A DNA stretch of 64,000 nucleotides. It comes from Flavobacterium psychrophilum. Its GTDB lineage: Bacteria; Bacteroidota; Bacteroidia; Flavobacteriales; Flavobacteriaceae. Below, piece by piece: positions 1-8,963 of this stretch. The stretch covers positions 56,683-120,682 of the forward strand of contig CAMCFT010000009.1 of NCBI GenBank assembly GCA_945874225.1, in the 5' to 3' direction. The notes under the pieces were generated by a model. That model did no database searches. It was not told where the DNA came from and was given only the letters and a program-made list of their open reading frames with translations. Each line of letters opens with the position of its first letter. The stretch's first letter is position 1. Position numbers and translations under genes: made by a program.

Positions 1-13
1 AACCCCACATAAT

Positions 14-1345
14 ATGAAAAAAATTTTACTCTCCATTTTATTAGTAAGTTCATTCGTGGCAAACGCCCAATTTTGGCATGAAAAAGCAACAGGTTTTGCT
101 ACTGCCAACAGAACTTTAAGCAGCATTTCAATTGTTAATGCAAGTGTGATTTGGGCAATTGCTTTAGACAATTCAGCTTCTCCAGACTATACTATAAAAG
201 AATTTACAAAAAGCGTTGACGGTGGAGACACTTGGACTTCACAGACAATAGATTTAGGACCAAATACAGCTGGATTAGGCATTACAAGTATTTCGGCTAT
301 TTCAGATCAAATTGCTTGGATATCAGCCGCCCCAGACGTTAGTGATCTTGGTGGCGTTTGGAAAACAACCGATGGTGGACTTACTTGGACTAAACAAACA
401 ACTGCTTTATTTACCAACCCCGACGATTCCTATACAAGTTTTGTGCATTTTTGGGATGCTTCCAATGGTGTTACAGGTGGCGATACAGAAAGTGGAAGTT
501 TTGAAATTTATATAACATCAGACGGAGGAGACAATTGGAACCGAGTTACTGGGGCAGCAAACATTCCCGATTCGATAGTTGGAGAAACAGGTTATGTGGG
601 TGTAACTTCAGTTATTGGAGACACTTTTTGGTTTGGCACATCAGCAGGTAGAATTTTTAAATCTATGGATAAAGGTTTGTCTTGGTCGGTTTCAGATTCT
701 GTGGCTAGTACCGATTTTTTGTACGATAGATTTACTTTTTCAGATGCACTTAAAGGAGTTTTAATGATTCACGATACGCAGGAAATTTTCAATACAATTG
801 ATGGTGGCACAACATGGGATCTAATAGTAACGCCTGATTTTTACAAAACTAACATTGCCTATATTCCAAATACTTCTACCGTAATCGCCGGTGTAGCGGC
901 AAATCCTTTTGGATCTTCTTATAGTTTAGATGATGGTTTAACTTGGACAATCATCGATACTGGTGTTTTTCACGGAACATTAGCTTTCTTGAATGATAGT
1001 TTTGGATTTTCAGCTGGATTAACTACTGAGGCTATTCCTCCAACTACTACAGGAGGAATTTATAAATTTTCTGGAATTCCATTAAAAACCGCGAACTTTG
1101 ATTTAAAAAAACAAATATTTGCCTACCCAAACCCAACAAATGGAATGCTACATCTAAACTCTGAAGCATCCTTAATTAAAGGCACTACAGTTTTTGACTT
1201 ATTAGGAAGACAAGTATATTCTTCTAAATTTTCAGCTTTAAACAAAGTTGATTTAGATTTAAATTCGCTACAAACTGGAAATTATGTATTGAAAGTAACT
1301 TCTGATTCTGGAAAAACAGAAACTATGAAGATTATGAAAAAATAA
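14..1345 (+). CDS. Secreted T9SS cargo with YCF48/BNR-like repeats and type A sorting domain
   Basis: The 443-residue protein starts with a signal peptide (MKKILLSILLVSSFVANA, then Q). The middle carries at least six Asp-Gly/Trp motifs of the form S/T-x-D-G-G-x-T-W (SVDGGDTW, TTDGGLTW, TSDGGDNW, SMDKGLSW, TIDGGTTW, SLDDGLTW), typical of beta-propeller YCF48/BNR-like exo-repeats. The last ~75 residues (YPNPTNGMLHL ... DLLGRQVYSS ... LQTGNYVLKV ... ETMKIMKK) are a Por-secretion type A sorting domain. It is therefore probably exported by Sec, crosses the outer membrane by T9SS and is anchored or released at the surface. The ligand or enzymatic role cannot be read from sequence. No upstream promoter is visible because the window begins 13 bases before the start codon. 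Confidence 0.85.
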   Translation: MKKILLSILLVSSFVANAQFWHEKATGFATANRTLSSISIVNASVIWAIALDNSASPDYTIKEFTKSVDGGDTWTSQTIDLGPNTAGLGITSISAISDQIAWISAAPDVSDLGGVWKTTDGGLTWTKQTTALFTNPDDSYTSFVHFWDASNGVTGGDTESGSFEIYITSDGGDNWNRVTGAANIPDSIVGETGYVGVTSVIGDTFWFGTSAGRIFKSMDKGLSWSVSDSVASTDFLYDRFTFSDALKGVLMIHDTQEIFNTIDGGTTWDLIVTPDFYKTNIAYIPNTSTVIAGVAANPFGSSYSLDDGLTWTIIDTGVFHGTLAFLNDSFGFSAGLTTEAIPPTTTGGIYKFSGIPLKTANFDLKKQIFAYPNPTNGMLHLNSEASLIKGTTVFDLLGRQVYSSKFSALNKVDLDLNSLQTGNYVLKVTSDSGKTETMKIMKK

Positions 1346-1366
1346 ATTTTGATTAAATAAAAAGTC

Positions 1367-1400
1367 AAAGTCCTTTTCAATTAAATTTGAAAAGGACTTT
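1367..1400. terminator. Bidirectional intrinsic terminator
   Basis: A perfect 14-bp stem (1367-1380 with 1387-1400) encloses a 6-base loop. It is followed by T residues on the plus strand and preceded by A residues, so it can end transcription from both the type A cargo gene (plus) and the convergent hydrolase gene (minus). Confidence 0.85.
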
Positions 1401-1410
1401 TTTTGTGGTG

Positions 1411-2220
1411 TTATTTTAGAAATGAACTCGTTATTTCATAAAAGACTTTTGGGTTTTCGGCGTGCAGCCAATGCCCTACATTAGGAATAGTTTCGATTCT
1501 TGAATTGGGAAAATGCAGTTGTATATTTGCAAAATCTTCATCAAGAATATAATTGGAATTTCCGCCGCGAATAAAAAGTGTAGGTTTATTAAAAATAGCA
1601 TTCTCTGGGAGTGACTTTCCTATTTCCTCTATTTTTTTATTGAAAACAGCCAAATTAAATCGAAACGCTAATTGTCCGGGCTCTTGCCAATACAAACTTT
1701 TTAGCAGGAATTGTCTGGTTCCAAAATCATTTATATATTTCTCCAAGATTTCTTCGACCTCTTTTCGGGTTGGTTTTTTTGAAAAATCGACAGCATTCAG
1801 TCCTTCAAGAATACTTTGATGATGTTGCGGATAAAATTTTGGACCAATATCAGCAACTATCAATTTTTCTAACATATCTGGATATATTGCAGCAAAAAGC
1901 ATTGCCGTTTTCCCACCCATTGAATGCCCGAGAATGTTGACTTTTTCCAGATTATTCGCTTTGCAATAGTCATAAACATCCTGAGCCATTATTTCGTAAC
2001 TGAATTCATCTGAGTGAAAACTCTTGCCGTGATTGCGTAAATCCAGCAAATGAACCTGATATCCATTGGCCGCAAATTGTGTCCCCATTGTTTTCCAATT
2101 GTCAGACATTCCCAGAAATCCATGAAGAATAAGAAGCCCCCTAACCCCCATAGGGGGAATAGAAGGAGGTGCGAGTTTAACGCTGTGCAATAGTGGCTTT
2201 GTTGTTGACATCGGCATCAC
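1411..2220 (-). CDS. Alpha/beta fold hydrolase (YbfF-like esterase family)
   Basis: Residues ~30-269 are a complete alpha/beta hydrolase: oxyanion region LLILHGFLGMSDNW, DLRNHGKS, nucleophile elbow GHSMGG (Ser), and a C-terminal His in NVGHWLHAE. The substrate is unknown; the family includes carboxylesterases and thioesterases. The first ~28 residues are odd. Codons for KLAPPSIPPMGVRG come from a palindromic repeat (2136-2160) that has inserted into or created the 5' end, so LLHSV-[repeat]-LLILHG replaces the usual short N-terminal strand. I keep the first ATG at 2220; ATG at 2211 is a possible alternative. It lies downstream of pdxJ on the same strand (41 bases) and is probably co-transcribed. 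Confidence 0.8.
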   Translation of the reverse strand: MMPMSTTKPLLHSVKLAPPSIPPMGVRGLLILHGFLGMSDNWKTMGTQFAANGYQVHLLDLRNHGKSFHSDEFSYEIMAQDVYDYCKANNLEKVNILGHSMGGKTAMLFAAIYPDMLEKLIVADIGPKFYPQHHQSILEGLNAVDFSKKPTRKEVEEILEKYINDFGTRQFLLKSLYWQEPGQLAFRFNLAVFNKKIEEIGKSLPENAIFNKPTLFIRGGNSNYILDEDFANIQLHFPNSRIETIPNVGHWLHAENPKVFYEITSSFLK

Positions 2221-2270
2221 AATATTATTATTTACAAACTTTGAAATTCCCCCTTTGGGGGTTAGGGGGC
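2136..2270. repeat. Pair of inverted 25-bp palindromic repeats (MITE-like unit)
   Basis: Copy A (2136-2160, starting GCCCCCTAACCCCC) and copy B (2246-2270, ending GGGGGTTAGGGGGC) are reverse complements with 24 of 25 matching bases. Each also holds an internal CCCCC/GGGGG hairpin. Copy B supplies the last sense codons and stop of pdxJ (Ala-Pro-stop). Copy A is read through in frame in the hydrolase gene. The 135-bp stretch behaves either as one small element with terminal inverted repeats or as two independent insertions. G/C runs like these stand out against the AT-rich surroundings. No target-site duplication is obvious. Confidence 0.75.
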
Positions 2271-2978
2271 TAATTTTTGTAAATACATATTCACCACATT
2301 ATCCAATCCGAGATAAATGGCTTCGGAAATGAGTGCGTGACCAATGGAAACCTCAAGCAATCCGGGAATATTTTGGTTAAAAAACTGAATATTGTCGAGA
2401 CTCAAATCGTGTCCGGCATTGATCCCTAATCCAAGTTCATTCGCCAATATGGCAGATTTTACATAAGGATCAATTCCATTTTTGTTTCCTATACTATATT
2501 CGTGAGCAAAAGCTTCTGTATACAATTCGATTCTTTCGGTTCCAATGATTTTTGCACCTTCAATCATTTCGAGAACCGGATCAACAAAAATCGAAGTTCT
2601 GATTCCGTTTCGCTGAAATTCCTGAACAATTTCGGTTAAAAAATCCTTGTGCTTTATGGTATTCCAACCTGCATTAGAAGTTATGGCATCAACGGCGTCT
2701 GGAACTAATGTGACTTGTGTTGGCTTAATTTCCAGAACTAAATCGATAAAAGTTTTTTCGGGATTTCCTTCAATATTATATTCGGTGTAAACTATTGATT
2801 TTAGGTCACGAGCATCTTGATATCTAATGTGACGTTCGTCTGGACGTGGATGGATTGTAATTCCTTGACCCCCAAATTTTTGAATATCAGTTGCGACTTT
2901 TAATAAATCAGGGACATTTCCTCCACGAGCATTACGCAAAGTTGCTATTTTGTTAATATTTACACTTAACTTTGTCAT
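2262..2978 (-). CDS. pdxJ: Pyridoxine 5'-phosphate synthase
   Basis: The 238-residue protein condenses 1-deoxy-D-xylulose 5-phosphate with 3-amino-2-oxopropyl phosphate to pyridoxine 5'-phosphate in the DXP-dependent vitamin B6 pathway (cytoplasm). It shows the family hallmarks VNINKIATLRNARGG at the N terminus, IHPRPDERHI, the phosphate-binding VTLVPD segment and GHDLSLDN near the C terminus. The length matches PdxJ. The final residues KLAP and the stop lie in a palindromic repeat, so the native C terminus may have been changed by 2-4 residues. It is divergent from the CBS gene. Confidence 0.95.
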   Translation of the reverse strand: MTKLSVNINKIATLRNARGGNVPDLLKVATDIQKFGGQGITIHPRPDERHIRYQDARDLKSIVYTEYNIEGNPEKTFIDLVLEIKPTQVTLVPDAVDAITSNAGWNTIKHKDFLTEIVQEFQRNGIRTSIFVDPVLEMIEGAKIIGTERIELYTEAFAHEYSIGNKNGIDPYVKSAILANELGLGINAGHDLSLDNIQFFNQNIPGLLEVSIGHALISEAIYLGLDNVVNMYLQKLAP

Positions 2979-3017
2979 TGGAATAATTTTTGAGAATGAT
3001 TTTCAGGCTTTGAAGTG

Positions 3018-3025
3018 CAAAAATA
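3018..3025 (-). promoter_or_regulatory. Candidate -7 box for pdxJ
   Basis: The minus strand reads TATTTTTG, matching the Bacteroidota TAnnTTTG -7 consensus, about 40 bases upstream of the pdxJ start. No well-spaced TTG -33 box was seen. Confidence 0.35.
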
Positions 3026-3050
3026 CAAAGTAAAACTAGCCATTATTGCA

Positions 3051-3058
3051 TAATTTTG
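3051..3058 (+). promoter_or_regulatory. Candidate -7 box for the CBS-nadK transcript
   Basis: TAATTTTG matches TAnnTTTG and lies 33 bases upstream of the CBS gene start, in the divergent pdxJ/CBS interval. There is no clear -33 element. Confidence 0.35.
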
Positions 3059-3090
3059 ATTATTTTGCATCAAATATTTTAAATTGATTT

Positions 3091-3750
3091 ATGACAGAAA
3101 TTACAAACTATATTACCAATGATTTTAAAGCGATTGACAGCCAAGAAAGTATTGCGGTTGTTCAGGAATTTTTTGATGATTTGACTTTTTCGCATTTTCC
3201 AGTGGTTGAAGAAGAAATTTACATAGGCAGTATAGCTTCTGATGACATTGAAACTTTTGATCACTCAAAAAAAGTTATCGATTATAGATATTCACTTGAA
3301 AGATTTTTTGCTAGAACAACCATGATTTGGCTTGACGTTTTGGAGGTTTTTGCAAAAAACAACACTAATTTAATTCCAGTTTTGGACGAAAAAAATAAAT
3401 ATGTTGGTTATTATGAAATTACTGATATTATGAAATTTTTTAACGAAACACCCTTTTTACATGACACAGGAAGGATTATTGTTATCAAAAAAAGAATTTT
3501 AGATTATTCAATGAGTGAAATTACTCAAATTGTAGAAAGTAATAATGGTAAAGTATTAGGTTTATTTGTATCAGAAATAGATACTGAAAACATACAAGTG
3601 ACCATTAAAATAAGTTTAGGAGCCATAAACGAAATAATTCAATCCTTCAGAAGGTATAATTATGAAATTATATCGGAACATTTTGAAGATAATTATATCA
3701 ACACCTTAAAGGAACGTTCAGATTATTTGGACAAATATCTTAATATCTAA
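3091..3750 (+). CDS. CBS domain protein (AcuB-like) preceding nadK
   Basis: The 219-residue cytoplasmic protein has two N-terminal CBS motifs (residues ~10-60 and ~75-125, with FSHFPVVEE and NLIPVLDEKNKYVGYYEITDI) and a C-terminal ~90-residue ACT-like region (GRIIVIKKRILDYSMSEITQIVESNNGKV is its start). CBS pairs usually sense adenine nucleotides, but no ligand can be assigned here. It sits 7 bases upstream of nadK, suggesting co-transcription and perhaps control linked to NAD metabolism, which is inference. I do not recognise a named gene. Confidence 0.8.
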   Translation: MTEITNYITNDFKAIDSQESIAVVQEFFDDLTFSHFPVVEEEIYIGSIASDDIETFDHSKKVIDYRYSLERFFARTTMIWLDVLEVFAKNNTNLIPVLDEKNKYVGYYEITDIMKFFNETPFLHDTGRIIVIKKRILDYSMSEITQIVESNNGKVLGLFVSEIDTENIQVTIKISLGAINEIIQSFRRYNYEIISEHFEDNYINTLKERSDYLDKYLNI

Positions 3751-3757
3751 AACAGAA

Positions 3758-4642
3758 ATGAAAGTAGCCATTTACGGTCAATACTATCAAAACAGTACCG
3801 AGCCAATAATAAAAGACATTTTCATTTTTCTTATTAAGAATAATGTTGAGATGATTATTGAGTCTAATTTTTTGAAAATATTGTTCGAAAAAAAAATCAT
3901 AGATAAGAAATATCCAACTTTTGAATCTTATACCGAGTTAAACAGCAGTTTTGATATGCTAATTAGCATTGGAGGAGATGGGACTATTTTGAGAGCGGCA
4001 ACTTTAGTTCGGGATTCCGGCGTGCCAATTTTAGGAATAAATGCGGGTCGTTTGGGGTTTTTAGCCACAGTTCAAAAAGAGAATATTCCGGAATTTATGC
4101 AATTTATTATCGATAAAAAATATTCTATTTCTAAAAGAACTTTGTTGAGCTTAACGTGCTCGCCTGATAATGAAGCAATTCAGGATATTAATTTTGCCCT
4201 AAATGAAGTTTCTGTTAGTCGTAAGGATACCACTTCGATGATAACGATTGAAACTTATTTGAACAACGAATATTTGAATTCCTATTGGGCTGATGGTCTA
4301 ATTATTGCAACGCCTACTGGTTCAACCGGATATTCAATGAGCTGCGGAGGCCCAATATTAACTCCAAATGCGAGAAGTGTCGTTATCACTCCAATTGCAC
4401 CACACAATCTGAACGCACGACCACTTGTGGTTACAGACGAAACAGAAATTAGACTAAAAGTTTCTGGTAGAGACGATCATTATTTGGTTTCTCTTGATTC
4501 CAGAATTATTTCTGTAAAAAATGAAACTATATTATTTATAAAGAAATCTCCTTTTGAAATAAACATGGTTGAAATTCCTAATGAAACCTTTTTGAAAACA
4601 CTTCGTACCAAGTTGTTTTGGGGTGAAGACCGAAGAAATTAA
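3758..4642 (+). CDS. nadK: NAD kinase
   Basis: The 294-residue enzyme phosphorylates NAD to NADP in the cytoplasm using ATP or polyphosphate. The diagnostic GGDGT motif is at residues 72-76 (SIGGDGTILRAA), followed by the NE/D-type region LNEVSVSR and the glycine-rich TPTGSTGYSMSCGGP that binds the nucleotide. The length is normal for the family. It follows the CBS gene by 7 bases. Confidence 0.95.
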   Translation: MKVAIYGQYYQNSTEPIIKDIFIFLIKNNVEMIIESNFLKILFEKKIIDKKYPTFESYTELNSSFDMLISIGGDGTILRAATLVRDSGVPILGINAGRLGFLATVQKENIPEFMQFIIDKKYSISKRTLLSLTCSPDNEAIQDINFALNEVSVSRKDTTSMITIETYLNNEYLNSYWADGLIIATPTGSTGYSMSCGGPILTPNARSVVITPIAPHNLNARPLVVTDETEIRLKVSGRDDHYLVSLDSRIISVKNETILFIKKSPFEINMVEIPNETFLKTLRTKLFWGEDRRN

Positions 4643-4768
4643 ATCATTTTTGGCTACTCGCTATACGAATATCCTGATTTTTCGCGTTTTGTAGTATCGA
4701 ATCAAAAATTGACATTATTTTTTTAATCAATTTTTCCAATTAAAAGGACACATTTAATCTAATGAGTA

Positions 4769-4797
4769 TTGATTCGTGTTGATAATTATTATATTTG
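4769..4797 (+). promoter_or_regulatory. Flavobacterial promoter for the DUF6089-uppS-bamA-ompH run
   Basis: TTG at 4769-4771 and TATATTTG at 4790-4797 are separated by 18 bases, fitting the TTG/TAnnTTTG pattern of Bacteroidota. The inferred start is near 4803, just upstream of the gene at 4816. The 173-base gap after nadK supports a new transcription unit here. Confidence 0.55.
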
Positions 4798-4815
4798 CAC
4801 GCAATTTTTAATTAA

Positions 4816-5493
4816 ATGTACAAACTTTTCAATCTAATATTCCTGTTCTTCTTTTTTACAATGAATGCACAAATTCACGAGGTAGGTGTTTTTGTAGGCG
4901 GAAGCAATTATATTGGCGATGTTGGACTAACGACTTACATTTCGCCAAATGAACCTGCAATTGGAATTCTATACAAATGGAATAAAAGCCCGAGACATTC
5001 CTACCGTTTTTCTTACACCCAATCAAAAATTTCCGCAAATGATCTTGATTCAAAAGAGCCAAGTAGAAATCTAAGAGGTTATCGTTTTGAAAATAGCATA
5101 AAAGAAGTATCTTTAGGCCTTGAATTTAATTTTTTTGATTTTAATTTACACGAAATCGAAAGGAAATACTCTCCTTATGTATATTCGGGAATAAGCTATT
5201 TCAGATATGATGAGTTGCATGTTGATTTATCAGGAGAAACTATAAAGGATTCAGGTGCTGGTTCATTTGCAATTCCAATGACTTTAGGCGTGAAATCGAA
5301 TGTTTCGCCTCATATAGTTTTGGCTTTGGAGGTTGGAGCAAGATATACATTAACGGATAATTTAGATGGAAGTAATCCAAAAAACGAAAGTTTGGCAAAA
5401 TTTGGAAATATAAATAATAATGATTGGTATGTTTATTCAGGGCTAACACTAACGTATACCTTTGGAAACAAGCCTTGTTATTGTGCAGAATAA
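4816..5493 (+). CDS. DUF6089 family outer-membrane beta-barrel protein
   Basis: The 225-residue protein has a signal peptide (MYKLFNLIFLFFFFTMNA) and alternating aromatic strands typical of a small beta barrel, with Gly-rich early strand EVGVFVGGSNYIGDVG and a terminal strand LTLTYTFG. It ends with a Cys pair (CYC). DUF6089 proteins commonly sit upstream of uppS and bamA in flavobacteria, which matches this context, so a role in outer-membrane biogenesis or structure is plausible but unproven. It is followed by uppS after 4 bases. Confidence 0.8.
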   Translation: MYKLFNLIFLFFFFTMNAQIHEVGVFVGGSNYIGDVGLTTYISPNEPAIGILYKWNKSPRHSYRFSYTQSKISANDLDSKEPSRNLRGYRFENSIKEVSLGLEFNFFDFNLHEIERKYSPYVYSGISYFRYDELHVDLSGETIKDSGAGSFAIPMTLGVKSNVSPHIVLALEVGARYTLTDNLDGSNPKNESLAKFGNINNNDWYVYSGLTLTYTFGNKPCYCAE

Positions 5494-5497
5494 GAAA

Positions 5498-6238
5498 ATG
5501 AATTTACTAGATACTATAGACTTAACAAATTTACCCAAACACTTAGCCATAATCATGGATGGCAATGGTCGTTGGGCTAAACAACAAGGACTGTTAAGAG
5601 CTTTAGGTCACGAAAGCGGAACAAAATCCGTGAAAGTAAATATAAAAGCTTGCGCCAAATTAGGAATAGAAAATCTTACCTTATATGCTTTCTCTACCGA
5701 AAACTGGAACAGACCAAAACTGGAAGTCGATACTTTAATGAAAATATTGATTAGAGCATTAAAGAAAGAGCTTAAAACCCTACAAGACAACAACATAAAA
5801 TTAAATGCTATTGGTTGTTTAGAAAAATTACCAAAATCAGCCCAAAACGAACTTCTTGATGTTATAAACAAAACTAAAGATAATACCAGAATGACTTTAA
5901 CTCTAGCATTGAGTTATGGTTCAAGAGAAGAAATCATAAATGCTGTAAGAAACATTAGCGATAAAGTTAAAAATAATATAATTTCAATAGACTCTATTGA
6001 CGATTCAATTATAAATGAGCATCTTTACACGCGAAATTTGCCAGAGGTAGATTTATTAATAAGAACAAGCGGTGAACATAGAATAAGTAATTTTTTGTTA
6101 TGGCAAATTGCCTACGCAGAATTATATTTTACTGATATATTATGGCCAGACTTTAAAGAACAAGATTTGTATGAGGCTATTATTAGTTATCAAAAAAGAG
6201 AGCGTAGATTTGGAAAAACAAGTGAACAAATTAAATAA
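5498..6238 (+). CDS. uppS: Isoprenyl transferase (undecaprenyl diphosphate synthase)
   Basis: Cis-prenyltransferase that elongates farnesyl diphosphate with isopentenyl diphosphate to make the C55 carrier lipid for peptidoglycan and glycan assembly. From the chosen start the protein is 246 residues with MDGNGRWAKQQG at residues 20-31 (catalytic Asp21) and the C-terminal RTSGEHRISNFLLWQ signature plus ELYFTDILWPDF. A longer frame from 5462 overlaps the preceding gene. I prefer ATG 5498, which lies 4 bases after that gene's stop and gives the family-typical N terminus. The 3' end overlaps the bamA start. Confidence 0.95.
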   Translation: MNLLDTIDLTNLPKHLAIIMDGNGRWAKQQGLLRALGHESGTKSVKVNIKACAKLGIENLTLYAFSTENWNRPKLEVDTLMKILIRALKKELKTLQDNNIKLNAIGCLEKLPKSAQNELLDVINKTKDNTRMTLTLALSYGSREEIINAVRNISDKVKNNIISIDSIDDSIINEHLYTRNLPEVDLLIRTSGEHRISNFLLWQIAYAELYFTDILWPDFKEQDLYEAIISYQKRERRFGKTSEQIK

Positions 6239-8927
6239 TTTTTTAGTGTTACAAAAAAGCATAAAGATAGTCCTCAGCATATTGATTTTTGGAATTTTTT
6301 CACAAATTAAAGCCCAAGATAGAGTCCCATTTGACCAAGGAAAAACATACATACTAGCCAAAGTTGATGTTGTTGGCAAAATAACTTTTAATTCTAATAC
6401 CGTTGTAACCTTTGCTGGCCTTCAAAAAGGGCAGGAAATTACTGTGCCTGGTGAAGAAATAAGCAATGCTGTAAAAAAATTAGGTAAATTAGGACTGTTT
6501 GATGAGATTTCATTTTATATAAATAGGATTGAGAAGGATAGCATTTATCTTGATTTACACGTTGAAGAATTACCCAAATTAAATGATGTAAAGTTTGTTG
6601 GCATTCGAAAAAGCAAGATTGAAGGCTTAATAAAAGATAATAGCCTTACAAAAGGTAAAGTAGTTAACGAAAATTTAATTACAACGACAAAGAATTACAT
6701 CGAAAATAAATACAAAAAAGACGGATTCTACACTACCAAGGTTACAATTAATACCGTTATAGATACAGCACAAGTTAACCAGGTTAATATGGTTGTGAAA
6801 ATTGACAAAGGCTCGAAAGTTAAAATTAAGGATATTGTATTTATAGGAAACAAGGAGATAAAGTCCGAGACCTTGCGTGGTGCTATGAAAGACACAAAAC
6901 GTAAAACACTTATTAGCTTAAAAGCATCAAAGTTTATCAAGGCCAAATACGATACTGATTTAGAAAAAGTAATCGAAGCTTATAAAGAAAAAGGGTATAG
7001 AGATGCCAGAATTCTTTCGGATTCCGTTGCATATAATGCTGATTTAAAAGCCATAATGATTAAAATAAAAATCGAAGAAGGCAATAAATACCGTTTTGGG
7101 AATATTAAATTCCTAGGAAATACCGTGTATTCTGACGAAGGTCTTCTTGGAATGCTTGGCATCAAAAAAGGAGACACTTACAATGGTGTACTTCTTGAAA
7201 AAAGAATAGCAGATAAATCAAAACCGGATGGAGAAGATATTACCAATTTATATCAAAACAACGGTTATTTGTTTTCCAATATAAATGCAGTAGAAACAAA
7301 AACAGCTAACGATTCTATCGACTTTGAAATTCGAATTACCGAAGGTCCAATCGCTTATTTCAATAAAATTACTGTTACTGGAAATGACAAAACAAACGAC
7401 CACGTAATTTATAGAGAATTAAGAACAAAACCTGGAGAAAAATACAATAAAGATTTACTGATAAGAACCATTCGTGAAATTGGACAATTAGGATTTTTTG
7501 ATCCAGAAACTATAGAGCCTAAGTTTAAAAATGTTGATGCCTCAGCTGGAACGGTAGACATTGAATATCCTTTGACCGAAAAAGGAGCTAGTCAGATAGA
7601 ACTTCAAGGAGGTTATGGTGGAGGCGGTTTTATTGGAACTTTAGGTTTGTCTTTCAATAATTTTTCTGCAAGAAACTTATTCAACAAAGAGGCTTACAAA
7701 CCGCTTCCTATGGGTGATGGTCAAAAAGTTTCGTTACGACTACAGGCAAGTTCCTATTATAGAACTTATAGTTTGTCCTTTTCAGAACCTTGGTTTGGAA
7801 AGAAAAAACCGGTACAACTAAGCACCTCGCTATCTTACACAAGCCAATATTATAATAATTATCAAACCCAAAGAGTTGATAAAAGCAGAAGTTTCAATAT
7901 TTTAACAATGTCTGTTGGTATATACAAAAGACTTACGGTTCCAGATGATTACTTTGGATTGTCGCAAACCATAAGTTACCAACATTATGATTTACATAAT
8001 TACAACACGGGCTTATTTACCTTTGGAGATGGCGCATCAAGAAACCTAGCTTATACAATAGGACTATCAAGAAGCAATAAAGGAATTAATCCTATATTCC
8101 CTATATATGGTGCAGAGTTTAGCCTAGTTGGTAAATTTACACTTCCATATTCTATATTTAATGGAATAGATTATGCAACATTAGGAGACCAAAAAGAATA
8201 TAAATATATTTATTCCGGAACTTCTTATACAGGAAATAACGGGATTAGAGTAAATAGCGGAGATTATTTAGACGCTGTTCCAAGTCAAACTAATCCAACA
8301 CCAGATAGCGTCACTGATTATCATGATGCTGCCGCTGACCCAGCAAAAGTGGATCAGAAAAAATATAATTGGTTAGAATATTACAAAATAAAGTTCAAAG
8401 CTGATTGGTATACCAAAGTTTATGGTAAATTAGTATTCCGATCTTTGACTGAATTTGGATTCTTAGGAGCCTACAATAAAGACAGGGGTATTATTCCTTT
8501 CGAAAGATACTATTTAGGAGGAGATGGAATGGCAAATTATTCTATGGATGGTAGAGAAACCATAGCCTTGAGAGGTTATCCAAATGGGTCTTTGACACCA
8601 GTGAATAGTTCAGGAGAACCAATTGGAGCAACAATATATAATAAGTTTTCGTTAGAATTACGATACCCAATAACACTTAAAGCATCAGCTTCAATATATG
8701 CTCTTACATTTTTAGAAGCAGGTTCGTCATTTGATACATTCAAAAATTACAATCCATTTGCTTTAAGTCGTTCGGCTGGAGCAGGATTAAGGGTGTTTAT
8801 GCCGGCATTTGGATTATTAGGAATTGATTTTGGATATGGCTTTGATGGGATGCCACAAGCAAACGGAACATTGGGATCAAAAGCAAATGGTTGGGAAACG
8901 CATTTTATCATTGGACAACAATTTTAA
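6222..8927 (+). CDS. bamA: Outer membrane protein assembly factor BamA
   Basis: Omp85 protein that folds beta barrels into the outer membrane. After a signal peptide (SIKIVLSILIFGIFSQIKA, then QDRVPF) come five POTRA repeats (about 35-430, e.g. DVKFVGIRKSK, DIVFIGNKEI, NIKFLGNTVY, KITVTGNDKT) and a C-terminal 16-strand barrel of ~450 residues ending in HFIIGQQF. The open frame extends upstream to ATG 6108 inside uppS, but that extension is a shadow. I choose GTG 6222 (VNKLNNFLVL...; 901 residues), overlapping uppS by 17 bases; GTG 6246 is the alternative. Translation coupling with uppS is likely. Confidence 0.92.
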   Translation: MNKLNNFLVLQKSIKIVLSILIFGIFSQIKAQDRVPFDQGKTYILAKVDVVGKITFNSNTVVTFAGLQKGQEITVPGEEISNAVKKLGKLGLFDEISFYINRIEKDSIYLDLHVEELPKLNDVKFVGIRKSKIEGLIKDNSLTKGKVVNENLITTTKNYIENKYKKDGFYTTKVTINTVIDTAQVNQVNMVVKIDKGSKVKIKDIVFIGNKEIKSETLRGAMKDTKRKTLISLKASKFIKAKYDTDLEKVIEAYKEKGYRDARILSDSVAYNADLKAIMIKIKIEEGNKYRFGNIKFLGNTVYSDEGLLGMLGIKKGDTYNGVLLEKRIADKSKPDGEDITNLYQNNGYLFSNINAVETKTANDSIDFEIRITEGPIAYFNKITVTGNDKTNDHVIYRELRTKPGEKYNKDLLIRTIREIGQLGFFDPETIEPKFKNVDASAGTVDIEYPLTEKGASQIELQGGYGGGGFIGTLGLSFNNFSARNLFNKEAYKPLPMGDGQKVSLRLQASSYYRTYSLSFSEPWFGKKKPVQLSTSLSYTSQYYNNYQTQRVDKSRSFNILTMSVGIYKRLTVPDDYFGLSQTISYQHYDLHNYNTGLFTFGDGASRNLAYTIGLSRSNKGINPIFPIYGAEFSLVGKFTLPYSIFNGIDYATLGDQKEYKYIYSGTSYTGNNGIRVNSGDYLDAVPSQTNPTPDSVTDYHDAAADPAKVDQKKYNWLEYYKIKFKADWYTKVYGKLVFRSLTEFGFLGAYNKDRGIIPFERYYLGGDGMANYSMDGRETIALRGYPNGSLTPVNSSGEPIGATIYNKFSLELRYPITLKASASIYALTFLEAGSSFDTFKNYNPFALSRSAGAGLRVFMPAFGLLGIDFGYGFDGMPQANGTLGSKANGWETHFIIGQQF

Positions 8928-8963
8928 AAAATTTAATATAAATTTTTCTAATACAGTGAGGTT

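Noticed and set aside
6108..6221. Upstream extension of bamA
   Set aside because: Lies inside uppS and would bury the signal peptide at residue ~50.
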